Source: Durusdinium trenchii
Lineage: Eukaryota > Sar > Dinophyceae > Suessiales > Symbiodiniaceae
Assembly: GCA_963970005.1 (NCBI GenBank)
Contig: CAXAMN010023696.1
Coordinates: 664,903-728,902 of the forward strand
Reading direction: 5' to 3'
DNA: 64,000 nucleotides
Shown here: positions 23,897-32,613 of the stretch, in pieces
How the letters are laid out: each line of letters starts with the position of its first letter
Position numbering within the stretch: position 1 is the stretch's first letter
Position numbers and translations under genes: made by a program
The notes under the pieces: model-generated
Told to the model about the DNA's origin: nothing
Databases searched by the model: none
The model's input: only the letters and a program-made list of their open reading frames with translations

Positions 23897-24367
23897 GTGA
23901 AAGAACTGACGATCCTCCGGACGGTGCGCTTGCTTCGCCTCACCAGGCTTCGGTTTGTCGAACGGAACCGAACCGATGGGTCCGTCCGAACGAAGGTGCA
24001 ATCCAAAGGCGAAGCTAAGCGTCGGTGTCTTCGTTGGTTCCGAACGAAAGTCGAGGTCCTTTGGAAAGGCTTTGGAAAGCTTTGGGTGTTCTTTCATGAA
24101 AGATATGAAAGGTCCTGACTTTCTGCCCACACCGGTGGCCAACCGTCCCACATGGTTTGTTCGTTCATGAAGACTGTTTGTCCTTTCAAGTGGAGGTCAC
24201 AAGAGCAGAAAGCACTGCATCACGGGGCTTTTTGATGCTTTTTGTTTTCCCAGAGATGTCAAATAACCTGAATCAGCTAGTTACATAGTTGTTGAGGGAT
24301 ATGATTTCTCGCCCAAGGTCCAAGGCATTTCCATACCGTTTCCCAAGATGGCTTTCAACACTCTCTC

Positions 24368-24406
<39 letters not shown>

Positions 24407-25080
24407 CTAGGGGCTCCTGGCCTTACTACTAGGAGCAAGAAGCCACTAGGAACAAAGGGCATCGCTTCTAGGAACAAGGACGCTACTAGGGGCTCCTGGC
24501 CGTACTACTAGGAGCTCAGTGGCTCGGCTTTCCAGGTTGGGCCGCATCGCGCGGCTCTTGCGGGCGGTGCCCGAAGTCGTCACGCTGCTGAAGGTGGATG
24601 GTGACACCACGCTGGCAAGACGGAAACCAGACTGAAACCAATTTACGCAACAAGAAGCTATTAGGTTGGAGGCCATTACTAGTATCAAGGACGCGACTAG
24701 TATTGGTTGAGGGAGGTTTGCTTCTTTATCTCCCCAACTTTGAGTCGACCGCTATGACCATGACTCCGTATCATGATGCAAGTGTTTCCACAACTCCTTC
24801 GCAACCTTTCTGAGGACACTGTGTAGGAGTTTGCCTTCAATGCTGCGCTGTTGAGACCGTGGTATGCCTCATCCAACAGGGCCTTAGAAGAAGACCCCTA
24901 CGTCCATACGTGGTGGGCTCCTCCTTTTGGCCTTCCAATTCTTATCTACTCCGATACATGCTGCATCATGTTGCATTAATGAAAGCACTACGCAAAATTC
25001 ATTGAACCCTTTGCAGGGCATTGCAGCTGCCATCCGCTCGGTGTTCTTCACCCTTCTGCTGCTGTTGGTTGCTGAGGACC
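23897..25080 (+). CDS. Second voltage-gated ion channel, S4-S5 exons (partial)
   Basis: Three tiny exons join cleanly into an S4 voltage sensor and S5 helix. Exon a, 23,897-23,946, gives VKELTILRTVRLLRLTR; exon b, 24,536-24,593, gives LGRIARLLRAVPEVVTLLK; exon c, from 25,017, gives GIAAAIRSVFFTLLLLLV. The introns are 23,947-24,535 (GC-AG) and 24,594-25,016 (GT-AG). The RxxRLLRLxRLxRIARLLRAVPE pattern is typical of dinoflagellate single-domain channels. S1-S3, the pore, S6 and any cytoplasmic domain were not found, so this is a gene fragment or a gene with exons I missed. It is distinct in sequence from channel 1, so it is a second family member, not a simple duplicate. Confidence 0.75.
24362..24407 (+). 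repeat. (CT)n then (CTTT)n microsatellite
   Basis: Lies inside the GC-AG intron of channel 2 and runs directly into a CTAGTAG patch. Confidence 0.9.
24408..24515 (+). repeat. CTAGTAG-type repeat patch 2 (inside a channel 2 intron)
   Basis: The units CTAGGGGCTCCTGG and CTACTAGGAGCAAG alternate. The patch lies within the reconstructed intron 23,947-24,535 and ends about 20 bp before the acceptor. A smaller related patch (24,655-24,712) lies in the next intron. Confidence 0.85.
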
Positions 25081-25927
25081 AGAGTGGATAGGCAGACATA
25101 TTTCCATTTGTACAGTACCTTGTACATTCTGGGTTGCGTATATAAACAAACACCTTCCCCGAATTTGTTGTATGATAACACAATTGAAGCCTGCAAATGG
25201 CAAAGACCACGAATCCTAAGACGTGGGGAACAACCACATGCTTTCAGGCTCTCTCATGGTTGGTCATCAGACAATAGAAAAGTACGTCTTCTCAGGGTAG
25301 CTGAGCCTTGCAGGTGATATCAAAAGATGTGAGCAGGATCTGACTTGTGTGTTTTTAAGCTTTTTTGATAGAGGTTCTATCAGGTCTTCAGCACGCTCTC
25401 CTTGGTGTTATCCCTGCGCCAAACAATGGCTAGTACTGTTGCACTCTGCTTGATTCTGTAATTATACATTATGTATTTGAGCTTGACCTCGCGGACTTGA
25501 GCAAATTCCAGTGTTTGTTCTTCCAGTACCATGTCCAAGTACTCAAGCCTCCGAAGTCACCTTGGTCTATGCAACCCTGTCAGACACACTTAGTTGGGTG
25601 CTCGCAAGAGCTAGGTTCAGAATGAAGTCCCACTTTAGCGATTACATTAGCAGCTGCATTGTAGACCTTGACTTGCAAACCGAATGGTGAAAGAGTCGGC
25701 GTCACTTGTATTGTTGAACATGGGTGAAACGGACAAGGCTTCCAAAGCTTGAAAAGTTTGCAGGTACAAGTCTGTGCGTCCACAGACTCATCCGCCCATT
25801 TCTTTAGCTTCGTTGGCTAGCGTCGAGAAATGGTCCGCTAGCCCCCTGCCTCTTTTTGCTCGCGCTGTTTAAATTTAGCTTTACATGCTAGACTCGACAT
25901 TGTGTGCGGCCTTGGAAACAGGCTTTG
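25081..25927. other. No recognisable gene
   Basis: Later exons of channel 2 (pore, S6) are expected but were not found. Only short frames are open. Confidence 0.4.
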
Positions 25928-26402
25928 ACACACTTAGGATAGGGTGTACTGAACTGAAAGCGGTGCCACACGCCGGCCTAGGGTTCCATTTCCTAAGAGT
26001 ACCAGTAGGAAGCCATCGAATCCTGGGGGTCTTCAAAAGGAAAGGAGGCCCAAAAGGAAAGGACCGAACGACGAACGAACAGGCTGACGACGTACGCTCA
26101 CATCTGCAGATGCATTAGCACTTTACCAAAGGATTAAAATTCGCAAGTACGTCCAGCAAGACTCAAAACACGAAACGCGAGTAGCGATTAGTAACAGAAC
26201 CACATGAACCACCATGAAAGCAAACCACAGCGAGAACAACAGGTAACCAGTTTGGCAGGTACGTTTACACGGGCCCCAGAGGAGGTCTTCGTTGGCCACC
26301 GTTCCTCTGGGGCCCCGGTGGCCCCCTGCTGCGCAAGGAAAACAACTGTGAAGCTAAAACAATCCGAAAGGATCCCTATGATTCCAAGGGTTACACACAC
26401 AC
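25928..26402 (+). repeat. Repeat X copy A1
   Basis: Starts ACACACTTAGG and ends TTACACACACAC. Hairpin 2 has a 13-bp perfect stem (26,271-26,283 / 26,303-26,315) around GTCTTCGTTGG at 26,285-26,295. Hairpin 3 has arms 26,374-26,377/26,387-26,390. Hairpin 1 is absent in the A copies. Confidence 0.75.
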
Positions 26403-26559
26403 GCCTCCCCGAGGGGAGGCAAGAATTCCAATCAACGAGGCAACGACGTGTACTTCGTCCCCAAGTAGTGGTAAGGCCAGGAACCTCTAGTAGCGTCAAA
26501 GAAACACCTAACACCTAGTAGGAAGGCCAGGAGCCCCTAGTAGCATCCCAAGCTAAGGT

Positions 26560-26930
26560 GCCGACAAGAGGGAGGGGTAGGGAGAGACGAGAAAAAGGAG
26601 AGACAAGAAAGGAAGGTGTTCCCAGCTACGACGCATGCGTCCAAGGACACACCAAAGGAAGAGAGGAGAAGGTTCCCAGCTATGACAAAAGCATCCAGGG
26701 ACACCCAAGGAGGGAGGAAGGAGAGAGAGAAGGAAAGAAAGAAAGAGAGAGGGAGAGAAAGGGAGAGAAGAGGAAAAAAAGGAAAAAGGCAGGTGTTCCC
26801 AGCTACGAACAAGCGTCCAGGGACACACCAAAGAAAGAGAGGGGTGATCCTGAGTGTTGCATTCAGGAAAACCCCAGGAAGCAAAGAAAGAAAGGGGGAA
26901 GGGAAGGGGGAGAAGGGGGCTAAGGTCCCA
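26560..26930 (+). repeat. Purine-rich repeats in element A internal region
   Basis: GA-rich DNA interleaved with three to four modules containing GGTGTTCCCAGCTA(C/T)GAC and CAGGGACACAC. The same modules occur in element B (28,495-28,590). Apparent long frames on both strands follow from the composition. Confidence 0.8.
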
Positions 26931-27205
26931 ACAGGTTCCAATGAACCTCAAAATACTTTGACCGCTGTGGTCACCTTGCGCCCTGCCGAAGCGGCTGGCT
27001 GCTTAGACCGCTGCGGTCACGTAAAGGCATGAGCCAACTTGGAATTCCAAAGATGAGACAAACATCCCACTTCTTGAGGCATAAGCCATCTACTGTCCGC
27101 TCCCGGCACGTACATCTCCAAAGCAGGGGAGATAACGACGTACCCCCGTTCGACGGGTCCACGGGAGGCACTCTGCGGGCTCATCCCGGGTTGGCGCGAG
27201 GCCAA

Positions 27206-27680
27206 ACACACTTAGGATAGGGTGTACTGAACTGAAAGCGGTGCCACACGCCGGCCTAGGGTTCCATTTCCTAAGAGTACCAGTAGGAAGCCATCGAATC
27301 CTGGGGGTCTTCAAAAGGAAAGGAGGCCCAAAAGGAAAGGACCGAACGACGAACGAACAGGCTGACGACGTACGCTCACATCTGCAGATGCATTAGCGCT
27401 TTACCAAAGGATTACAATTCGCAAGTACGTCCAGCAAGACTCAAAACACGAAACGCGAGTAGCGATTAGTAACAGAACCACATGAACCACCATGAAAGCA
27501 AACCACAGCGAGAACAACAGGTAACCAGTTTGGCAGGTACGTTTACACGGGCCCCAGAGGAGGTCTTCGTTGGCCACCGCTCCTCTGGGGCCCCGGTGGC
27601 CCCCTGCTGCGCAAGGAAAACAACTGTGAAGCTAAAACAATCCGAAAGGATCCCTATGATTCCAAGGGTTACACACACAC
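27206..27680 (+). repeat. Repeat X copy A2
   Basis: Nearly identical to A1 over 475 bp. The hairpin 2 stem is conserved exactly (27,549-27,561 / 27,581-27,593), with the loop motif at 27,563-27,573. The nucleotide before the 3' arm differs from A1 (C instead of T) but lies in the loop. Confidence 0.75.
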
Positions 27681-27896
27681 ACCACGCCGATATCGGCGCT
27701 CAAACGAATTACTAGCCACCTAACAAGCCTTAAAAAGACAGAAAAAGAAAAACAAAAAGAGCAAACGAAGAGGGGAAGAGAGAAAGGTAGGGGTAGTGAC
27801 GAGGCCCCCTAGTTACTGAACCTCTAGTTACCGTCTCTATGGTTAAAATTGGTGGAAAACTTGAGAATGTGTGCAGCCTTAAAAATGGGCTGTGAC
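27681..27896 (+). repeat. Spacer after element A (int2 type)
   Basis: Begins with a CGCCGATATCGGCG palindrome, continues with ACTAGCCACCTAACAAGCCTTA and a purine-rich run, and ends before element B. The spacer after element B (29,283-29,482) is homologous. Confidence 0.75.
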
Positions 27897-28311
27897 ACAC
27901 ACTTATGGATATGCGTACTGGTGTGATAGCGGTGCCACTCGCCAGCCTAAGAAACCCAAATCCTGAAAAACCAGGTGAGGAAACTTAGAAAGGAAAAAGA
28001 GGACCTAGAAAGGAAGGAAGTAGAGTTCCATCAGCTCCAAAAGAAAAACGCCGAGCGAACGACCGACAAGGTGACGACGTGCGTGCAAAAGGCCAAAATC
28101 ATCGCCGCTGAAGGAAACAACGAAGTAGACAGCTTGTGCTCTACGTAGGTTTCTCTTCAAGCAGGTACGTCAATCCGGCGTCCCGGATTGATTTCACCAG
28201 CACACATCCAGTGTCTTCGTTGGTGCAAGACTGGATGGGCTGCTTGCGCCCCCTGCTGTAAAACAAAAGCAAACGCAAAAGCATCCCTATGACTCCAAGG
28301 GTGACACACAC
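27897..28311 (+). repeat. Repeat X copy B1
   Basis: Starts ACACACTTATGG. GCAGGTACGT at 28,161-28,170 leads into hairpin 1 (28,171-28,178 / 28,183-28,190, CGTC loop). Hairpin 2 has arms 28,205-28,212 / 28,230-28,237, with GTCTTCGTTGG at 28,213-28,223. Hairpin 3 is CCCT...AGGG followed by GTGACACACA. Confidence 0.75.
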
Positions 28312-28867
28312 GCACACGCCTCCCCGAAGGGAGGCAAGAACCTCTGCGCCTAGTAGTAAGGCCAGGAACCCCTAGAAGCACCAAAGTAGCGTCCTAGTAA
28401 GAAGGCCAGGAGCCCCTAGTAGCAACCCACACTAAGGTCCTGACAGGAGGGAGGGGAGGGAAGAGAAAAAGAAAGAGAAGAAAGGAAAGGGGAGGAAGGT
28501 GTTCCCAGCTATGACACAAGCGTCCAGGGACACACCAAAGGAGGAGAGGAAAAGGTTCCCAGCTATGACGAAAGCATCCAGGGACACCCAAGGAAGAGGG
28601 AAAAGAGAGGGAAGAGAGAAGGAAAGAAAGAGAGAGCCACGTACGGCTTGCCCGAAGGCTGCCAGCTCTGACCGCTGCGGTCACGTAAAGGCATGAGCCA
28701 ACTTGGAATTCCAAAGATGGGACAAAATCATCGGACGTACGGCCTAGGCCACCTTCGCCCGCTGTGGGCACGTACGTTTCCCGAGCAAGGGAAACAGCGA
28801 CGTACACCCGTTCGACGGGTCCACGGGAGGCACTCTGCGGGCTCATCCTGGGTTGGCGCGTAGCCAA

Positions 28868-29282
28868 ACACACTTATGGATATGCGTACTGATGTGATAG
28901 CGGTGCCACTCGCCAGCCTAAGAAACCCAAATCCTGAAAAACCAGGTGAGGAAACTTAGAAAGGAAAAAGAGGACCTAGAAAGGAAGGAAGTAGAGTTCC
29001 ATCAGCTCCAAAAGAAAAACGCCGAGCGAACGACCGACAAGGTGACGACGTGCGTGCAAAAGGCCAAAATCATCGCCGCTGAAGGAAACAACGAAGTAGA
29101 CAGCTTGTGCTCTACGTAGGTTTCTCTTCAAGCAGGTACGTCAATCCGGCGTCCCGGATTGATTTCACCAGCACACATCCAGTGTCTTCGTTGGTGCAAG
29201 ACTGGATGGGCTGCTTGCACCCCCTGCTGTAAAACAAAAGCAAATGCAAAAGCATCCCTATGACTCCAAGGGTGACACACAC
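28868..29282 (+). repeat. Repeat X copy B2
   Basis: Near-identical to B1. Hairpin 1 arms are 29,142-29,149 / 29,154-29,161. Hairpin 2 arms are 29,176-29,183 / 29,201-29,208, with the loop motif at 29,184-29,194. Confidence 0.75.
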
Positions 29283-29482
29283 ACATCACGCCGATAGCGG
29301 CGCGAAAGTACTAGCCACCTAACAAGCCTTAGAAAGACAGAGAAAGAAAAGAGAGAAAGAGCAAGCGAAGAGGGCAAGGGAGAAAGATAGGAGTAGTTAC
29401 GAGGCCCACTACTTACGAAGCCTTCTAGTTACATGAATTAAATGCAATAGTTAGCGAGCGGGACTTTAGTCTTAGACGCCAA
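29283..29482 (+). repeat. Spacer after element B (int2 type)
   Basis: Homologous to 27,681-27,896. It has a CGCCGATAGCGGCG palindrome, ACTAGCCACCTAACAAGCCTTA and a purine-rich run. It ends with the 50-bp segment also found at 382-431. Confidence 0.75.
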
Positions 29483-30112
29483 ACACACTTAGGATAGGGT
29501 GTACTGAACTGAAAGCGGTGCCACAGGCCGGCCTAGGGTACCATTTCCTAAGAATGCCAGTAAGAGACCCGCGGATCCTGGGGGGTCTGCAAGAGGAAGT
29601 GAGGCCAAAAAGCGCAAGATCGAGGACGGAGCGACGGGATGACGGCGGGTCGTGCGTGAGCCATGTCTCTGAGGTTCTGGGCTTAGCCTCATGCCATTCA
29701 GAAGAATCGGAAAATCGCAGGTACGTTCGGATGATCAGTCCGAATATCCCACTCTGTGACCTAGCTTCGTTGAACTGGGTCAGTCACAGAGTGCCCAGTT
29801 CATTCCAAGAACACAACTTCACTGCCGTAGGCCGTAAGGTCTATCAAATTCACGAGAGTATATCATCATCGGTTCTCTCTCTCTCTCTCTCTCTCTCTGT
29901 CTTTGGGTCATTACTTGCAGTCGCTGCTCCAACTCGGCCATTCCTACAATCTTTAAACCTCACTACATCTGATCATTTCACTTTGCAGAACCACCTATGC
30001 ACAATCTACAGGCACTTCTGCCTAGCCTTTTCCTGGTGTTTACTTCCCCTGCTGAAAGGAAAAAACTACAATCCAACGGGATCCCTGTGATTACAAGGGG
30101 CACACACACATA
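29483..30112 (+). repeat. Repeat X copy C (diverged, with insertion)
   Basis: Starts ACACACTTAGGATAGG like the A copies. Hairpin 1 has a changed stem (29,726-29,731 / 29,739-29,744). Hairpin 2 has an 11-bp stem (29,750-29,760 / 29,783-29,793) around AGCTTCGTTGA (29,763-29,773). About 290 bp including a (CT)n run separate hairpin 2 from hairpin 3 (30,083-30,086/30,096-30,099) and the CA tail. Confidence 0.65.
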
Positions 30113-30294
30113 GAGATAGAGAGAGAGAGAGAGCTAAGAACACATATTCAGAAAGTGGCTCAACGGTGTTTACTGCAATTAGATCTTGGCTGAATGAATG
30201 GTATGGCGATGGGTCGGAGGAACAGAATGTTTCAACAAAGCGCATGGTCGGCCCTTTATGGAAGAGTGGAGTAAAAGCTTGGACAGTTCAAAAA

Positions 30295-30466
30295 GCAGGT
30301 ACGTAACTCCGGCGTCCCAGAGTTATATCACAGTGCAACAGATGCGTCTTCGTTGGCTGGAGACATCTGAAGCTTGAATTACATGCAAGTGGGTTGCAAA
30401 GTGGAAGGAAACTGTTGGTAACCCTTAGAGACAGGGTGTGACACACACACACACACACCCGCACAC
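30295..30466 (+). repeat. Repeat X copy D (hairpin module; 5' part not recognised)
   Basis: GCAGGTACGT is followed by hairpin 1 (30,304-30,309 / 30,320-30,325, with CGTC in the loop) and ATATCACAG. Hairpin 2 has arms 30,339-30,344 / 30,364-30,369, with GTCTTCGTTGG at 30,346-30,356. Hairpin 3 has arms 30,421-30,425 / 30,433-30,437, followed by GTGACACACACAC. The head ACACACTT is not evident, so only the 3' structural part is conserved. Confidence 0.7.
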
Positions 30467-32142
30467 ACGCCTGCGTTGCTGCTGGATGCGGGGCCGCGCT
30501 GTGCAGCTACCGAGGTTGGTGCTTCTCTTTGTGTTTGGGGTGGTCTTCAAGACACAAGCGAAAGAGGTGCGGTTCTCGTCGGATTGGTCAACAGTGGCGG
30601 TCAGGGCTACTATGTATTGCTGCTAAAAGATGCGAAAAGAACATGGATTGAGCACAGCAGTTCATGAGCAGTTCACTCATGAAACGATGTAATGTAGCTT
30701 TGGTTTTGTTGTCCTGAGCATGTGTCCCTCTTTGATTAAACCCAAGCAAGGATCATCTCAATGTTTTTGCTGACTATCCCTGCAAATACTGTAGTCTACT
30801 AAGGTTGAATCAAATGTTTTCTGTGAAATTTTCGTTTGCACTGTCCTCAAGCTCTGATGACGGGGGGCATACGTTGAGGGCAGACGTCGGAGGTCTTGCT
30901 CCGTTGCTCCTCAGTTTCTTTTTGGGGAATATCAGTTGCACTTATGCAAGGCACGGGAAACGAGATGCCAACCCATTCCTTCCGAAGCTGGAGGATTTTC
31001 CGCAGCTTGAGGAGCTGTTCCCGAGCGTGCCGGTGGCCCATTGGCCGAATTGGCCACCGACTGACCACGGACGTATCAGAAATCTTGTCGGGCAATGGAC
31101 AATATTCTATATTCCGGGACCACATGGGAGCACCGCTCCACAACAGATCCTCCTTGTCCTATCCCTTGAGCCTATGCTTGAATTCTCCCAGCAGTTATGG
31201 ATCGAACTTCAGACTCCATGGTTGACACCATCTATCATCTAGAGCCAACACTGAGGGCCACATTGTCCCTATCAGCATCGTAGCCCCAACAGGCGTTGAC
31301 CATCCAAAGTAAGGCAACAATGCAAATCATAGTCATGCTTCAGCTGCAGAGTTCGGCAATAAAGAGCAGCTGGAGAGCCGGGAGAGGCCTCATGGGCTAT
31401 TTTGAAGTATGCGAGCTCGGGAATCAAGGTATCCTAGTCAGTCGGCGCCATGCCTAGTCGGTTCTTGTCAGCAAGAGAAGACAGAGAAGCATTTGCCATG
31501 TCGAGCTGGTGAGCCAAAATGGCGGCAGTGTGGGAGGATTGGGCGACATGCCTACATGCGAGAGGATCAAACCCTTTCATTTCCACAAAGGTGGCAACCT
31601 TATGTGCCACCGTCAGCTAGAATATGTCCTAGCTACCACCTTCAACCAATTACCAAAAAATGCTGCCATCCAATTGACTGCCCAGTTTCCTGCTTGTGAT
31701 AATCTGACCTAGCAATACAGGTATCTCACTTAAGGTACGATTGTTCTGTTTAAAGACTCGCAGACCAGACCAAATGCCCCTGGAGGCCGCGAAATGTGCA
31801 GCCGGCTCTCCCCTTTTGGTTTTTGGCAAGCTGGGAGTCCTGGAGAGCATCCAGGAGGAGATTGCTGAAGTTTGGGGCAGCATGCTCTCCATACAAGATC
31901 AATACAAGCATTTGTGAGAGTGCCTGAGGGGCATGCAATTGAACACAGCTCAAAGCAGATGACAATAGCCCAGCCTGGCTTCTTTTTTGTAAGAATCCAC
32001 CGGAATGAAGGCTGTCCCGGCAGGAGCCAGGACTTTGGCGTAGCGCGGTGCGCGTGGGCCTTACCCACACCGAAGGCAGGCGAGTTCACTTCAGACGAAG
32101 CAACAAAACAAGAAACCCTGGAATTTAATTAGAATTGTAATT
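30467..32142. other. No recognisable gene; one uncertain frame
   Basis: A 145-codon + strand frame (30,805-31,242) has a hydrophobic stretch near residue 30-45 (LAPLLLSFFLGNISCTY) and no domain. A 98-codon frame overlaps it on the other strand. A spliced-leader-like 14-mer occurs on the minus strand at 31,510-31,523 (see findings). Confidence 0.3.
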
Positions 32143-32227
32143 ACTAGCTTTTTGTTACTACTAGTAAGGCACCTGTTACTACTAGCGTGGCACTTGTTCC
32201 TAGTAGCGAACATTGTTTCTAATAGCC
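32143..32227 (-). repeat. CTAGTAG-type repeat patch 3
   Basis: TTACTACTAGTAAGGCACCTG-type units lie about 390 bp upstream of the methyltransferase-like gene. Confidence 0.8.
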
Positions 32228-32613
32228 GTTCCATTGCTTAGTTGGAGTCTTTGTATTCCAGTCGATCTTTTTCAGACATGGATGATAGGGGTGAGGAAGC
32301 CATTTGGTGGGTGGATAAATCTCCAATTTGAAAGCGCTCTTGATGCTTTCCGACAACTCTGGGTCTTTGGCTCGCACATGCTTTTAGGGCTCAAAGAAAT
32401 AGCCCATTTGAGGCCATAACTGGCCCTAACATCTTTAGTTCTGTTCAAAAGGTAGGTCAGCATCCTCTTAGTCACGCGCTCTTCAACTCGAACTTCGGAC
32501 ATACCAAAGTCATAAAGGGAGACAGATAAACAGAATTGCTTCGAGTCTTTGGCAATGTCGCCGCAGACAGAGTGACCTGGGTCACTCTGACACTGGATGC
32601 ACTCCTCATTATT

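Larger units (their letters stand above)
25928..27680 (+). mobile_element. Composite element A: X - internal 803 bp - X
   Basis: Two direct copies of X, each 475 bp and differing at only a few positions (25,928-26,402 and 27,206-27,680), flank an 803-bp internal region. The internal region holds a GGGGAGGC-type foldback, CTAGTAG units, purine-rich repeats with GTTCCCAGCTA(C/T)GAC modules, and a GACCGCTGCGGTCACGTAAAGG segment. It encodes no recognisable protein. The arrangement resembles a non-autonomous LTR (TRIM-like) element, but no tRNA primer site, polypurine tract at the second X, or TG...CA ends were seen. The mechanism is therefore unproven. Confidence 0.55.
27897..29282 (+). mobile_element. 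Composite element B: X - internal 556 bp - X
   Basis: Same architecture as element A. The X copies at 27,897-28,311 and 28,868-29,282 (about 415 bp each) differ at only a handful of sites. The internal region shares modules with that of A (GTTCCCAGCTATGAC, CACGTAAAGGCATGAGCC, CCCGTTCGACGGGTCC) but is shorter. The two B-type X copies are far more like each other than like the A-type copies. This is expected if one end templates the other at insertion, or if they are homogenised. No coding sequence was found. Confidence 0.55.

Noticed and set aside
26616-27032. Lys/Arg/Glu-rich open frames in element A internal region
   Set aside because: They arise from GA-rich repeats, with similar open frames on both strands and no conserved domain.
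25928-29282. Elements A and B as classical LTR retrotransposons
   Set aside because: Paired repeats fit, but there are no TG...CA ends, primer-binding site or polypurine tract next to the second repeat, so I left the mechanism open.
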